A stretch of 64,000 bases of DNA from Nocardia harenae NBRC 108248 (GCF_001612885.1 NZ_BDBH01000004.1:496001-560000), one strand, 5' to 3'; positions 1 to 9,417 are shown, counted from the first letter of the stretch. Program-made: numbers and translations. Notes: generated by a model not told the origin, from the letters alone.

Positions 1-136
1 TGGCTGAACAATCGTTCTCCAGGGGAAGTGGCCGCGCGGTGCAGGCCGGTAGGTCGAGACCATCGGACCCTAATGCGCGCGGCCACTCCGGCGGACCGAA
101 CTGGCCGGTTTCCCTCCGATCCGGTCGGGAGACCGA

Positions 137-169
137 CGGCTTCGGGCGGTGCCGCGCCGCCCGAAGCCG
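137..169 (-). terminator. Hairpin downstream of the flavoprotein gene
   Basis: A perfect 13-bp stem (CGGCTTCGGGCGG at 137-149 with its complement at 157-169) encloses a 7-nt loop, starting 30 bases past the stop of the minus-strand flavoprotein gene. There is no U-tract, as is common for actinobacterial terminators. A smaller inverted repeat, CCGAATC-G-GATTCGG, lies at 176-190. I see no gene in bases 1-136. Confidence 0.55.
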
Positions 170-198
170 CTCTCCCCGAATCGGATTCGGCCGGTGCG

Positions 199-1629
199 CT
201 ACGCCACCGATGCCGCCGCGCTCGCGGTGGCTGCCACCTGCTGCCCGGCGATCCGCCCGAAGGTCAGCGAGCGCAGCACCGAGGTGCCCGCCGGGTAGGT
301 GCCGTGGAAGGTGCCGACGATCTCGCCTGCGGCGTAGAGCCCCTCGATCCGCTCGCCCGCCTCGTCCAGTACCCGGGCCGCGCCGTCGGCCCTGATGCCG
401 CCGAAGGTGAAGCAGATCTGCGGCACGATCGGCCAGGCCTCGAACGGCCCCTGCGCGAGCGGGTAGGCCCAGTTCGACTTCGGCGGCTCCAGCCCGACCG
501 TGCTCTTGCCGTCGAGCCTGCTCAGGTCGATCGGCGTGGTGTCGGTGGCGGCGTTGAACGCCGCGACCGTGCGGGCCAGCCCCTCGGCATCGATCCCGAG
601 CAGCTCGGCGAGCTCGGCGAGCGTGTCGGCCTGGATACCGGGCTCGGTGGTGAAGTTGATCTGCGACAGGTGCGGCAGCGCCTCGCGTGCCGCCGCGTCG
701 GTGATGGCGTAGGCCACCCCGTTCGCCTTGCGGTGCACGGCGTTGGCGATGTAATCGAACTGCATGTCGTAGGTCGTGGACATCTCGTCGACGATGCGGT
801 TGCCGTCGGCGTCGACCACGATGCCGACCATCCAGGTGTTGACCAGCGCCTCGATATTGCCCGAGCGGGGATCGACCGGCTCCAGGTGGGCGCCGGAGTA
901 CTGCCCCGAGCGCGCCGCGCCGATGGCGGCGGCGATCTCGATACCGCCGCCGTTGTTGATCCGGGTGCCCGGCGAGACCGGCTCCAGCTTCTGGCCGCCG
1001 GGGATGTGCTTGCCGAGCAGCTCCTGGTTCCCCTCGAAGCCGCCGGAGGCGAGCACGACCGCGCCGGTGGAGAGCAGGTGCTCCGCGCCCGCGGCGTCGC
1101 GCACCCGGACGCCGGTGATCGGGCCGCCGGGGGTGCGTTCCAGCCCGACCGCCTCGACCTCGTAGAAGAAGGTGGCCCCGCGCTCGCGGGCCAGCTCGGT
1201 GAAGACGTCGACGAACCGGCGCCCGCCGCCCTCGATGCTGTAGCCGTACTTGACCCGGGTGCCGGGCAGCCCGACCGGCGCCTTGGCGAGCGGGACACCG
1301 CGCTGGCGGATCCAGGTGAGGGTGTCGACCGCGTTCTCGTAGAAGGCCTCGATGTAGGCCTCGGTCACGGCGTCGCCGCCGGAGGTCTCGCGGACGATCT
1401 CGCCCCAGTCCGAATCCAGCTGGGTATCGGCGTCGAGCCGGAATCCGGCGGTGGTCCAGGCCGAGGAGCCGCCCCGGTGCTCGTAGTCGGCCCGGTCGAG
1501 GACCGCGACGCGCGGCGCCGTGCCCCGGTAGGTCTCCAGGAAGGACACGGCCGCGCTCAACCCTGCGGCGCCGTGGCCGACGATGACGACGTCCCACTGG
1601 CCGTCGAAACTCACTGTCTCTGTGGTCAT
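199..1629 (-). CDS. FAD-dependent oxidoreductase, fumarate reductase / tricarballylate dehydrogenase (TcuA) type
   Basis: This 476-aa flavoprotein should oxidise or reduce a C-C bond next to a carbonyl or carboxylate. The N-terminal dinucleotide motif GHGAAG is at residues 18-23. The segment HRGGSSAWTTAGFRL follows it, VVLASGGFEGN marks the middle, and the FAD-closing GLYAAGEIVGTFHGTYPAG lies near the C-terminus, as in the fumarate reductase/3-ketosteroid dehydrogenase superfamily. I chose the ATG at 1629 over an in-frame start 72 bases upstream because the protein then begins at the Rossmann strand and the predicted transcription start falls just upstream. It diverges from a TetR gene, and its promoter carries an operator shared with the operons at 33.5 kb, so its substrate probably belongs to that pathway. 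The exact substrate cannot be read from sequence; a KstD-like role is possible. Confidence 0.85.
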   Translation of the reverse strand: MTTETVSFDGQWDVVIVGHGAAGLSAAVSFLETYRGTAPRVAVLDRADYEHRGGSSAWTTAGFRLDADTQLDSDWGEIVRETSGGDAVTEAYIEAFYENAVDTLTWIRQRGVPLAKAPVGLPGTRVKYGYSIEGGGRRFVDVFTELARERGATFFYEVEAVGLERTPGGPITGVRVRDAAGAEHLLSTGAVVLASGGFEGNQELLGKHIPGGQKLEPVSPGTRINNGGGIEIAAAIGAARSGQYSGAHLEPVDPRSGNIEALVNTWMVGIVVDADGNRIVDEMSTTYDMQFDYIANAVHRKANGVAYAITDAAAREALPHLSQINFTTEPGIQADTLAELAELLGIDAEGLARTVAAFNAATDTTPIDLSRLDGKSTVGLEPPKSNWAYPLAQGPFEAWPIVPQICFTFGGIRADGAARVLDEAGERIEGLYAAGEIVGTFHGTYPAGTSVLRSLTFGRIAGQQVAATASAAASVA

Positions 1630-1684
1630 TTCAGGTCTTTCTCGGTAAGCCCACTCACAACGGCGGGAGGCTGTGGCACTCGCC

Positions 1685-1713
1685 ATAGTAAAACTAACCA
1701 ACTAGTTAGGCAA
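1685..1713 (-). promoter_or_regulatory. Promoter with motif A operator in the spacer
   Basis: On the minus strand, -35 TTGCCT (complement of 1708-1713) and -10 TACTAT (complement of 1685-1690) are separated by 17 bp. The spacer holds AACCAACTAGTTAGGC (1696-1711), which agrees at 12 of 16 positions with the near-perfect operator at 33481-33496. The same bases form the inverted repeat CTAAC-N6-GTTAG. A TetR protein bound here would block RNA polymerase at the flavoprotein promoter. The adjacent divergent TetR gene (start 1805) is the likely local regulator. Confidence 0.7.
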
Positions 1714-1804
1714 TAGCCGGGGTGTTGCCGAGTTCGGGCTTTGTTAGAGTGGGCGGAGCCGCGGCGCTCTCCGTGGTTTTCGCGCGAAGGAGGATCGGCG
1801 TCCG

Positions 1805-2419
1805 GTGACCGCCACGGCCGACTCCCGCGATCTCTCGCGCAAGGACCGCATCCTCGCCGTCGCCGTGCGGGAGTTCGCCGCCAAGGGCTTCGCCGCGGTC
1901 CGGGTGGACGAGATCGCCCAGCTCGCCGACTGCAACAAGGCGCTGATCTACTACCACTTCGGGAGCAAGGAGGGGCTCTACAACGCCGTCTTCGAGACGT
2001 TGATCCCCGCGGTCCAGCAGTTCTGGGACCTGGCTTCGCAGACGACGGTCGCGAACTGGTTCGAGATGTCGGCCGAGTGGGCCCGCCGCTCCGACACCGT
2101 CCCGTGGTCGCGGCTGATGGTGATGGAGGGGCTCGACGACCGCGGCCCCGGATCGGTGCCGCTGGAGGAGGAGCGGATCGAGTCGCTGCGGCACCAGACC
2201 GAGCTGGTCGTGCGGGCGCAGCAGCGGGGTGAACTCGATCCGGCGCTCGATCCGGAGATGATGTCGCTGACGTTCACGCTCTGGCCGCTGCTGCCGCGAA
2301 TCTTCCCGCAGTTCGTCCGCATGGTCACCGGGTACGGGCCGGACGATCCCGAGTTCGCCGCGCGGATGCAGCAGTTCATCTCGGATGTGATCACGCGGCT
2401 CCGAGCGCCGGAGAACTGA
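1805..2419 (+). CDS. TetR/AcrR-family transcriptional regulator
   Basis: A 204-aa TetR-type repressor. The helix-turn-helix lies at about residues 15-60 (RILAVAVREFAAKGF, then DEIAQLADCNKALIYYHFG, then SKEGLY); the rest is the helical ligand-binding domain. Start is GTG at 1805 with AAGGAGG at 1787-1793. It diverges from the flavoprotein gene, and the motif A operator lies between them. Its DNA-binding domain is 35 of 54 residues identical to that of the TetR at 39116, and the recognition helices are closely alike, which fits the shared motif A sites. The ligand is probably a CoA thioester or the pathway substrate; that is inference. Confidence 0.9.
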   Translation: MTATADSRDLSRKDRILAVAVREFAAKGFAAVRVDEIAQLADCNKALIYYHFGSKEGLYNAVFETLIPAVQQFWDLASQTTVANWFEMSAEWARRSDTVPWSRLMVMEGLDDRGPGSVPLEEERIESLRHQTELVVRAQQRGELDPALDPEMMSLTFTLWPLLPRIFPQFVRMVTGYGPDDPEFAARMQQFISDVITRLRAPEN

Positions 2420-2451
2420 CGCCCGCGTCGGCTGGACGCCGGAAACGCGCC

Positions 2452-2484
2452 GAGCCGGAGGGCGCGCCGCGCGCCCTCCGGCTC
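2452..2484. terminator. Bidirectional terminator hairpin
   Basis: A perfect 14-bp stem (GAGCCGGAGGGCGC at 2452-2465 with its complement at 2471-2484) and a 5-nt loop sit between the convergent TetR and fadB genes. The symmetry lets it serve both strands. Confidence 0.75.
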
Positions 2485-2505
2485 CTCGTTGTGCTGCCGC
2501 CTCCG

Positions 2506-4674
2506 CTACCAGCGCTCCTGGCCCGCGAGTGCCTTGCCGACCAGGCTCTCGGGCGGCGTGAAGTGGTCGCCGTAACGCTCGGCGAGTTCGCGGGCCCTGG
2601 CCACGAAGCCGCGCAGCCCGCCGGGGTAGCCCTCGATGTACTGCACGACGCCGCCGGTCCAGGCGGGGAATCCGATGCCGAGCAGCGAACCGACGTTGGC
2701 GTCGGCGACCGAGTCGAGCACGCCCTCGTCGAAGCACCGGACGGTCTCGACGGCCTCGGCGAAGAGCATGCGTTCCCGCAGGTCCTCGAGGGGGATATCG
2801 GCCTTGCTCGAGCCGAATGCCGCGCGCAACCCCGGCCAGAGCGCGGTGCGCCTGCCGGACTCGTCGTAGTCGTAGAAGCCGGCCCCGGTCGAGCGGCCCC
2901 TGCGGTCGTGCCGGTCGATCATCGCCGCGAGCACCGGGTCCGCGCCGTGCTCGGCCCAGGTGCCACCGGCGGCCTCGACGGCGGCCCTGGTCTCGGCGCG
3001 CACCTTGCGCGGCAGGGTCAGGGTGAGCTCGTCCAGCAGCTGCAGCGGCGGGGCGGGGTACCCGGCCTGTGCTCCGGCCTGCTCGATGACCGCGGGGTCG
3101 ACGCCCTCGCCGAGCGCGGCCAGGGCCTCGCCGAGGAAGGTCAGGATGACCCGGCTGGTGAAGAAGCCGCGGCTGTCGTTGACCACGATGGGGGTCTTGC
3201 GGATCTGCAGGGTGTAGTCGATGACCCGCGCCAGCGTCTTCGGTGCGGTGTTCTGCCCCGTGATGATCTCGACCAGCGGCATCTTGTCGACGGGGGAGAA
3301 GAAGTGGATGCCGATGAAGTCCTGCTGCCGCTCCACGCCCTCGGCCAGCAGCGTGATCGGTAGCGTCGAGGTGTTCGAGCCGAGCACGGCATCCGGGGCG
3401 ACGATGTGCTGGATTTCTTGGAAGACCCGGTGTTTGAGCTCGACGCTCTCGAAGACCGCCTCCACCACGAAATCGACGCCCGCGAAGTCGGCGGCCTTCT
3501 CGGTCGGGGTGATCCGGGCGAGCAGCGCGGCGGACGCCTCCGGCGTGGTGGCGCCCCTGGCCAGGGCCTTCTGCTCCAGCTTCTCGGCGTAGGCCTTGCC
3601 CCGCTGCGCTGCCTCCAGGGTGACGTCCTTCAGCACCACATCGATCCCGGCCTTCGCCGACACATAGGCGATGGCCGCCCCCATCATGCCTGCGCCGATC
3701 ACGCCGACCTTCGTCACAGTGACGGTCTCGAATCCGGCCGGGCGGCTCGCCCCGGACCTGATGGCCTGCAGGTCGAAGAAGTTCGCCTTGATCATGTTCT
3801 TCGACACCTGACCGGTCACCAGGTGCACGAAGTAGCGGGTCTCGATCAGGGCCGCGGTGTCGACGTCGACCTGGGCGCCCTCGACGGCGGCGGCGAGGAT
3901 GGCCCGCGGCGCCGGTGCCGGGGCGCCGCGGAACTGCTTGCGCAGCACCGTCGGCAGCGCGGGCAGCTGGGCCGCGAGCTCCGGGTCCGACGGGCTCCCG
4001 CCGGGGATGGCGTAGCCGGGGGCGTCCCAGGGCTGGACCGCGCCGGGGTGTGCGGCGATCCAGGCCCGCGCCGCCGGGATCAGCGCGTCGGCGGTCTCGA
4101 CGAGCTCGTCGACGAGCCCGAGCCGGTGCGCCTCCGCCGGGCCGAAGCGCTTGCCGGGCAACAGCACCTCGGTCAGCGCGGTCCGGACACCGAGCAGCCG
4201 CACCGTCCGGACGATCCCGCCGCCGCCGGGCAGCAGCCCCAGCGTCACCTCGGGCAGGCCGAGTACGGTGCCCGCGGTGTCGGCGACGATCCGGTGGTGG
4301 GCGGCGAGCGCGATCTCCAGCCCGCCGCCGAGCGCCGCGCCGCCGATCGCCGCGACCACCGGGCGCCCCAGCGTCTCCAGCCGTCGCAGCTGTGCCTTGA
4401 TCCGGTTGGTGTGCGCGGTCATCGCCGGCGCGTCGGCGGGGGTGCAGGCGACGAGCTCGTGCAGGTCGCCGCCGGCGAAGAAGGTCTTCTTCGCCGAGGT
4501 GATGATCACCCCGGTGACGGTGTCCCGCTCGGCTTCGAGCCGGTCGATGGTGGCCGCCATGGACTCGACGTAGGCGGCGTTCATGGTGTTGGCCGATCGG
4601 GCCGGATCGTCCAGGGTGAGCACGACGATGCCGTCCGCGCCCTGATCCCACCGGATGGTGTTCGATTCGCTCAT
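2506..4674 (-). CDS. fadB: Bifunctional enoyl-CoA hydratase / 3-hydroxyacyl-CoA dehydrogenase (FadB)
   Basis: A 722-aa fatty-acid oxidation complex alpha subunit. Residues 1-190 form the crotonase domain, with GGAALGGGLEIAL and the catalytic-Glu segment GLPEVTLGLLPGGGG. From about residue 320 comes the NAD-binding dehydrogenase domain (VGVIGAGMMGAAIAY), then two C-terminal helical domains. It hydrates trans-2-enoyl-CoA and oxidises the resulting 3-hydroxyacyl-CoA. Length and order match the mycobacterial FadB (Rv0860 type). The start is ATG at 4674, 22 bases after the fadA stop, as the last gene of the operon that begins with the carboxylase beta subunit. FadA and FadB normally form one complex. 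Its presence in a motif B operon suggests service in a dedicated pathway rather than only bulk beta-oxidation. Confidence 0.95.
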   Translation of the reverse strand: MSESNTIRWDQGADGIVVLTLDDPARSANTMNAAYVESMAATIDRLEAERDTVTGVIITSAKKTFFAGGDLHELVACTPADAPAMTAHTNRIKAQLRRLETLGRPVVAAIGGAALGGGLEIALAAHHRIVADTAGTVLGLPEVTLGLLPGGGGIVRTVRLLGVRTALTEVLLPGKRFGPAEAHRLGLVDELVETADALIPAARAWIAAHPGAVQPWDAPGYAIPGGSPSDPELAAQLPALPTVLRKQFRGAPAPAPRAILAAAVEGAQVDVDTAALIETRYFVHLVTGQVSKNMIKANFFDLQAIRSGASRPAGFETVTVTKVGVIGAGMMGAAIAYVSAKAGIDVVLKDVTLEAAQRGKAYAEKLEQKALARGATTPEASAALLARITPTEKAADFAGVDFVVEAVFESVELKHRVFQEIQHIVAPDAVLGSNTSTLPITLLAEGVERQQDFIGIHFFSPVDKMPLVEIITGQNTAPKTLARVIDYTLQIRKTPIVVNDSRGFFTSRVILTFLGEALAALGEGVDPAVIEQAGAQAGYPAPPLQLLDELTLTLPRKVRAETRAAVEAAGGTWAEHGADPVLAAMIDRHDRRGRSTGAGFYDYDESGRRTALWPGLRAAFGSSKADIPLEDLRERMLFAEAVETVRCFDEGVLDSVADANVGSLLGIGFPAWTGGVVQYIEGYPGGLRGFVARARELAERYGDHFTPPESLVGKALAGQERW

Positions 4675-4696
4675 GATGTGAGTACCTGCTCCCGCT

Positions 4697-5911
4697 TCAG
4701 ACCCGTTCGATGATGGTCGCGATGCCCATGCCGCCGCCCACGCAGAGATTGATCAGCGCCCGCCGCTCGCCGCGCCGCTCCAGCTCGTCGACCATGGTGC
4801 CGACGAGCATCGCGCCGGTCGCGCCGAGCGGGTGCCCCATGGCGATGGCGCCGCCGTTGACATTGAGCTTCTCGTCCGGGATGTCGAGATCCTTCTGGAA
4901 CTTGAGCACCACCGAGGCGAAGGCCTCGTTGAGTTCGAAGAGGTCGATGTCGGCGACGGTCAGCCCGCTCAGCGCCAGCACCTTCGCCGCGGCCGGGGTG
5001 GGCCCGGTCAGCATGATGGTCGGGTCGGTGCCGGTGACCGCCGTCGCGACGATCCGGGCGCGCGGCGCCATCCCGAACCGCTCGCCCGCCTGCTCGTTGC
5101 CGATCAGCACGAGCGCGGCGCCGTCCACGATCCCCGACGAGTTCCCGCCGTGGTGCACGTGCTCGACCCGCTCGAGCCACGGGTACCGCTGGGTCGCCAC
5201 CGCGTCGAAGCCCGCCGCCGCCCCGGCCGCCGCGAACGACGGCCGCAGCCCCGCCAGCGACTCCACGGTGGTGCCCGGCCGCCGGTGCTCGTCGTGCTCG
5301 AGAATCGGCACCCCGTTCATATCGACGACCGGCACAACGGATTTCGCGAAGTATCCGCCCGACCACGCGGCCTCGGCGCGCTGCTGCGACCGCACCGCGT
5401 AGGCGTCGACGTCGTGGCGCGAGAAGCCCTCGATCGTGGCGATCAGATCCGCGCCGATGCCCTGCGGCACGATGTTCAGGTCGTAGACGGTCGCCGGGTC
5501 GGTGAACATCGCGCCGCCGTCGGACCCCATCGGGACCCGGGACATCGACTCCACGCCGCCGGCGATCACCAGGTTCTCGAACCCGGAGCGCACCTTCTGC
5601 GCGGCGAGGTTGGTCGCCTCCAGCCCGGAGGCGCAGAACCGGTTCACCTGTACCCCGGCCACCGAGTGCGGCAGCCCCGCCGCCAGCGCGGCGGTGCGGG
5701 CGATCACGGCGCCCTGGTCGCCCACCGGGGCGACGACCCCGAGCACGACGTCGTCGATGTGGCCGGGGTCGAGCTCGGGGAAGCGCGCGCGGAGCTCCCG
5801 GATCAGCCCGACCACCAGGTCCACCGGTTTCACCCCGTGCAGCGCGCCGGTGGCCTTCCCCCGTCCGCGCGGGGTGCGTATCGCCTCGTAGATGTATGCC
5901 TGATCGGACAA
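4697..5911 (-). CDS. fadA: Acetyl-CoA C-acyltransferase (3-ketoacyl-CoA thiolase, FadA)
   Basis: A 404-aa thiolase that cleaves 3-ketoacyl-CoA to acetyl-CoA and shortened acyl-CoA. The acylated nucleophile is in NRFCASGLE (Cys near residue 92). The catalytic His is in [14 protein letters not shown] (near 355) and the second Cys in NLCVGGGMG (near 389). I place the start at a TTG (5911): it gives [18 protein letters not shown], which matches the mycobacterial FadA N-terminus ([16 protein letters not shown]), and AAGGAGAA lies about 8 bases upstream. A GTG 18 bases further up is possible. It lies between the SDR gene and fadB on the same strand and should pair with FadB. Confidence 0.93.
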   Translation of the reverse strand: MSDQAYIYEAIRTPRGRGKATGALHGVKPVDLVVGLIRELRARFPELDPGHIDDVVLGVVAPVGDQGAVIARTAALAAGLPHSVAGVQVNRFCASGLEATNLAAQKVRSGFENLVIAGGVESMSRVPMGSDGGAMFTDPATVYDLNIVPQGIGADLIATIEGFSRHDVDAYAVRSQQRAEAAWSGGYFAKSVVPVVDMNGVPILEHDEHRRPGTTVESLAGLRPSFAAAGAAAGFDAVATQRYPWLERVEHVHHGGNSSGIVDGAALVLIGNEQAGERFGMAPRARIVATAVTGTDPTIMLTGPTPAAAKVLALSGLTVADIDLFELNEAFASVVLKFQKDLDIPDEKLNVNGGAIAMGHPLGATGAMLVGTMVDELERRGERRALINLCVGGGMGIATIIERV

Positions 5912-5942
5912 GGTCCTGTTCTCCTTCACCGTGCCGGTGGGG

Positions 5943-6713
5943 TCATTGCAGAGTGACGTAGCCGCCGTCGACCGGCAGCACCACGCCGGTGATCCAGGCC
6001 GCCGCCGCCGAGGCGAGGAAGATCGCGGCGCCCGCCATGTCGTCGGGGCCGCCGGTGCGCCCGAGCGGAGTGCTCGCGGCCGGGCTCGCCGCCGGATCCT
6101 CGAACGCGAACGAGGTCATCCGGGACTTCACGAAGCCGGGGGCGATGGCGTTGACCGTGATGTGCTCGGGCGCGAGCGTGCTCGCGAGGTGCCTGGTCAG
6201 CTGGTGCACCGCCGCCTTCGAGGCGGAGTAGGCGTAGGACTCCCACATCGGCACGTGCATGCCGTCCACCGACCCGATGTTGATCACGCGCGCGGGGGCG
6301 GCCGCGGTGGCCGACCGCTGCAGCAGCTCCAGGCAGGCGACGGTCAGGTGGAAGGGCCCCTTGAGGTTGACCGCGAGCACCTTGTCCCATCCGCTGTCCG
6401 GGTAGGACCGCAGCGGTGCGCCCCAGGTGGTGCCTGCGTTGTTGACGAGTACGTCGAGGTGGCCGACGTGCTCGGCGGCGGCCGCCGCCAGCGCGGCGCA
6501 CCCCGCCGCGGTCGCGACGTCGCCGGGGACGGCGTGCGCGCGCTCGCCCAGTTCGGCGGCGAGCGCGTGGCACTCGTCGGCATTGCGCGCCGAGAGCAGC
6601 ACACGCGCGCCCGCGGCGTGGAAGCCGCGCGCGATCATCTCGCCGATGCCCTTGGTGCCGCCGGTGACCAGGACGGTCCGGTCCGCCACGTCGAACAGGT
6701 GCGCGGCGGTCAC
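5943..6713 (-). CDS. SDR-family NAD(P)-dependent oxidoreductase
   Basis: A 256-aa classical short-chain dehydrogenase. The cofactor motif TGGTKGIG is near residue 16, NNAG near 89 and the YAYSASK catalytic tetrad segment near 157; it ends in [10 protein letters not shown]. The GTG start (6711-6713) overlaps the carboxylase beta stop as GTGA, so translation is coupled. Most SDRs in such operons oxidise a hydroxyl to a ketone, here probably a hydroxyacyl-CoA or an alcohol of the same pathway. In parts it recalls AtuB/AtuG of acyclic terpene degradation, which also sit with a carboxylase, but SDR sequences alone do not fix the substrate. Confidence 0.9.
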   Translation of the reverse strand: MTAAHLFDVADRTVLVTGGTKGIGEMIARGFHAAGARVLLSARNADECHALAAELGERAHAVPGDVATAAGCAALAAAAAEHVGHLDVLVNNAGTTWGAPLRSYPDSGWDKVLAVNLKGPFHLTVACLELLQRSATAAAPARVINIGSVDGMHVPMWESYAYSASKAAVHQLTRHLASTLAPEHITVNAIAPGFVKSRMTSFAFEDPAASPAASTPLGRTGGPDDMAGAAIFLASAAAAWITGVVLPVDGGYVTLQ

Positions 6714-8254
6714 TTGACCCCGTCCCGATCGCCCCAGCCCAGCTCGAGCCCGGCGAGGACGACCCGCCGGGTGTCGACGGGATCGATGATGTCGTCGAGG
6801 TACACGTGCGCGGCCGCCTCCCACGGGGCCGACTCGTCGAGCCAGTGCCCGGTCAGCTCGTCCTCGAGCGCGCGCCGCGCCGCGATTCCGCCCTCGGCCT
6901 CGGCGTCCTCCAGCCGCCGCCGATTGACGGTCTTGACCCCGATGTCGGGCGCCATGAACCCCAGCTGCGCCGAGGGCCAGGCGACCAGCAGATCCGGCTT
7001 GGTCGGGCGGCCGCCCATCGCGTAGTGCCCGCCCCCGTACGCCTTCCGGACGACGACGGAGACCTGCGGCACGGTCGCCCGCGCGAGCCGCGCGACCAGC
7101 CGCTCGTACCACAGCACGATGCCCTGGCGCTCGGCCTCGACACCGATCATGAGCCCCGGCACGTCCTGCAGGAAGACCAGCGGAAGGTTGAAGGTGTCGC
7201 ACATGTCGGCGAAGCCGTGCAGCTTCTCCAGCGCCCGCGCGTCGAGCGCGCCCGCCCCGAACCGGGGCTGGTTGGCCAGGATGCCGACGGGCTGCCCGGC
7301 GACCCGGGCGAAGGCGGTGATGACGGCCTTGCCCGCCTCCGGCCGCCACGGGAGCACGGTGTCCGCGTCGACGACGGCGTCGATGACCTCCATCATGTCG
7401 TAGGCCTGCTTGGCCGCCGTCGGCACCACCTCGCGCAGCGTTGCCGCGGCGCGCAGGGGCTCCGCCGCGGGCGCCACCGGTGCCGGGCGCGCGGCATTGT
7501 TGGGCAGGTAGGACAGGAACGCCGCGATGGCGGCGAACGCCTCCTTCTCGGTGGGCACCACCAGGTGGGCGGTGCCGACCTCCTGCGCGTACTCCGGCCC
7601 GCCGAGGTCGTGGTCGCTGACCTTCTCGCCGATCGCGCCGGCCACCACCGAAGGCCCGGAGAGCGCGATCGACGACGACTCGGTCATCACGATCACGTGG
7701 GCGGTGCCCGCGTGCAGCGCCGAGTCGCCGTAGCCGGGGCCGAGCACCGCCGCGATCCGCGGGATCTCCGGGTACCCCGCCGGCACCTGCAGGAAGGTGC
7801 TGAAGTCGAAGGGCAGCCCGGAGAAGCGCCACCCCATCACGTCGGGGATGCGGCCGCCGTCGGCATCGCACAGCAGGATCAGCGGCAGGCCCTTGCGCGC
7901 CGCGATCTCCGCGATCCGGTTCTGCTTCTTCATGCTGATCGGGGCGGTGGTGCCTGCGAGCGTCGTCGCGTCGATGGCGATCACGCACACCAGCCTGCCG
8001 TCGATCCGGCCCCAGCCGGTGACCGCGCCATCGGCCGGGATCGGCCGCTCGTGCCGCAGTTCGGGCTCGGCCAGCAGGCCGATCTCGAAGAACGTCCCCG
8101 CGTCGAAGAGGCCGTCGATGCGCTCGCGGACGGTCAGGCGCCCGGAGGCGTGATGGCGCGCCACCTTGGCCGGGCCGCCCATGCCGAACGCGATCTCACG
8201 GCGGCGGTGCAGTTCGTCGAGGTGCTCGGCCATCGTTGCTGGCTGATCGGTCAT
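6710..8254 (-). CDS. Biotin-dependent acyl-CoA carboxylase, carboxyltransferase (beta) subunit
   Basis: A 514-aa carboxyltransferase that moves CO2 from carboxybiotin to an acyl-CoA. The N-terminal crotonase-like half contains RLTVRERIDGLFDAGTFFE, and the C-terminal half contains VVRKAYGGGHYAMGG and AWPSAQLGFMAP. The ATG at 8254 has AGGAAGG just upstream; an in-frame ATG 42 bases earlier is less likely. The family includes propionyl-, 3-methylcrotonyl- and geranyl-CoA carboxylases. No alpha/biotin subunit is adjacent; the only one in the window is at 26223, behind the same motif B operator, so the two probably assemble. It leads an operon with an SDR, fadA and fadB. Confidence 0.9.
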   Translation of the reverse strand: MTDQPATMAEHLDELHRRREIAFGMGGPAKVARHHASGRLTVRERIDGLFDAGTFFEIGLLAEPELRHERPIPADGAVTGWGRIDGRLVCVIAIDATTLAGTTAPISMKKQNRIAEIAARKGLPLILLCDADGGRIPDVMGWRFSGLPFDFSTFLQVPAGYPEIPRIAAVLGPGYGDSALHAGTAHVIVMTESSSIALSGPSVVAGAIGEKVSDHDLGGPEYAQEVGTAHLVVPTEKEAFAAIAAFLSYLPNNAARPAPVAPAAEPLRAAATLREVVPTAAKQAYDMMEVIDAVVDADTVLPWRPEAGKAVITAFARVAGQPVGILANQPRFGAGALDARALEKLHGFADMCDTFNLPLVFLQDVPGLMIGVEAERQGIVLWYERLVARLARATVPQVSVVVRKAYGGGHYAMGGRPTKPDLLVAWPSAQLGFMAPDIGVKTVNRRRLEDAEAEGGIAARRALEDELTGHWLDESAPWEAAAHVYLDDIIDPVDTRRVVLAGLELGWGDRDGVK

Positions 8255-8384
8255 GACCTTCCTGTCCACAAGCGGGTCGGGTGCGGGCGGGCGCACAGTG
8301 GTGGGTTCTGCCGCGCCACGCCCCGCGGGCGGAGGTGTGCAGTCGGCGGGAGCCGGGACCGCGAGTGCGGCCGGGCCAGAATTT

Positions 8385-8418
8385 ACTTAACGATAAGTCA
8401 AATTCCGCGCCCGGTCAA
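8385..8418 (-). promoter_or_regulatory. Promoter with motif B operator over the -10
   Basis: On the minus strand, -35 TTGACC (complement of 8413-8418) and -10 TATCGT (complement of 8390-8395) are 17 bp apart. The palindrome ACTTA-ACGA-TAAGT (8385-8398) covers the -10. The same palindrome occurs at 15397-15410 and 26154-26167. It controls the carboxylase beta-SDR-fadA-fadB operon. Confidence 0.75.
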
Positions 8419-8445
8419 CGCTCCGGCGCGGCCGGGGCGGTCGGC

Positions 8446-9252
8446 TCAGGCGGGCTCGCCTGCCGGGAGCGGGAGGTCGGCGGGCCGCTCCAGCTCGCGC
8501 ACCACGTCGAGGCGGTTGCCGACGAGGTGGCCGCCGCGCACCCGGTCGCCCTCGGTGTGCACCAGCCCGACGACGTGGAATCGGACCTCGCGCGCGCCGC
8601 GCTCCGCGCCGGTCTCGGGCAGGCCGCCGTCGTACGCGCCCACCTGCGTCACCCGGAACGCCACCGCCTCTCCCGCGGAGAACAGCACGTCGATGGTGCT
8701 GTTCGCGTCGCGCAGGCGCGGGCCCGCCGTACCGTCGTCGCGCCGCACCGTGCCGCCCGGCATGCCGTCGGCGATCCAGGCGCGGACCGCCGCCTCGGCG
8801 CGCGGATTCGCCGGGCGGGCCCGCTCGTCCCACGGCGCCGTCGCCGGGGCGGGCACCGGGATCGGGCCGCCCCCGGCCAGCTGCCGCCGCCGGGACAGGT
8901 AGTCCTGCTCGACGAAGTTCTCCAGCAGCCGGGTGCCGTCCCAGCGGTACAGGCCGATGCCGGACCAGGCCGCGCGCCGTCCGCCGTGCCGGATCGACGC
9001 ACCGTGCTCGGAGAAGCGCAGGGCGAGCTCGCTGCCGTTGGTCACGATCTCGTGCACGGTGAGGCCGAGTCCGGGGAACTGCCGGAACTGCGCCGCGGCG
9101 GCGGGGACGTAGTGCTCGTCCCGGCCGCGCAGCACGTGCGCGCCCATGCGCAGGGTGTATCCGGGCGCCATGATCTGCGCGCAGACCGCGGTGTCGTGGC
9201 GGTTGGTGTACTCCACGACGTAGCGGCGCATCAGGGCGACGAAGGGCTCCAT
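8446..9252 (-). CDS. NTF2/SnoaL-like protein with two tandem domains
   Basis: A 268-aa protein with two NTF2-like alpha+beta domains. The first covers residues 1-130 (MRRYVVEYTNRHDTAVCAQI followed by ENFVEQDY); the second, about 150-260, contains RVTQVGAYDGGL and GLVHTEGDRVRGGHLVGNR. SnoaL-like folds act as polyketide cyclases, hydratases, isomerases or ligand binders; I cannot tell which applies. The ATG at 9252 has GGAG six bases upstream. In-frame extension upstream would run through the promoter and the operator. It diverges from the Baeyer-Villiger monooxygenase and probably acts on a related compound. Confidence 0.75.
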   Translation of the reverse strand: MEPFVALMRRYVVEYTNRHDTAVCAQIMAPGYTLRMGAHVLRGRDEHYVPAAAAQFRQFPGLGLTVHEIVTNGSELALRFSEHGASIRHGGRRAAWSGIGLYRWDGTRLLENFVEQDYLSRRRQLAGGGPIPVPAPATAPWDERARPANPRAEAAVRAWIADGMPGGTVRRDDGTAGPRLRDANSTIDVLFSAGEAVAFRVTQVGAYDGGLPETGAERGAREVRFHVVGLVHTEGDRVRGGHLVGNRLDVVRELERPADLPLPAGEPA

Positions 9253-9350
9253 CGAAACTCCGTTCAAGGCGTGATAGCAGACAGCTATTTGCATGTCTGT
9301 GCTGGAAGAACCGCTCCGAAGTCGAAAGGCATTGTGCGGCCTCGGCGTCC

Positions 9351-9392
9351 ATGTTAGTTTACCCACACCCATCTAACAAACGCACGTTAGAT
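9351..9392. promoter_or_regulatory. Divergent promoter with ATCTAAC-N8-GTTAGAT operator
   Basis: A perfect 7-bp inverted repeat, ATCTAAC (9371-9377) and GTTAGAT (9386-9392), lies between the SnoaL-like and monooxygenase genes. A third half-site, TGTTAG, is at 9352-9357. On the minus strand, TTGTTA (complement of 9374-9379) and TAACAT (complement of 9351-9356), 17 bp apart, form a promoter overlapping the repeat. The TetR encoded at 12630 in the monooxygenase operon is the likely ligand. The half-site resembles CTAAC/GTTAG of motif A, but the spacing differs. Confidence 0.65.
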
Positions 9393-9417
9393 AAGTGTTT
9401 CCCAGGAGGTCAGAGCC

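Noticed and set aside
28-4651. Very long overlapping frames on the opposite strands of the flavoprotein and fadB genes (for example 28-1716 plus and 1706-4651 minus)
   Set aside because: Their translations are Arg/Ala/Gly/Pro-rich low-complexity sequence with no family motifs, as expected from the wrong frames of GC-rich DNA. The same applies throughout the window.
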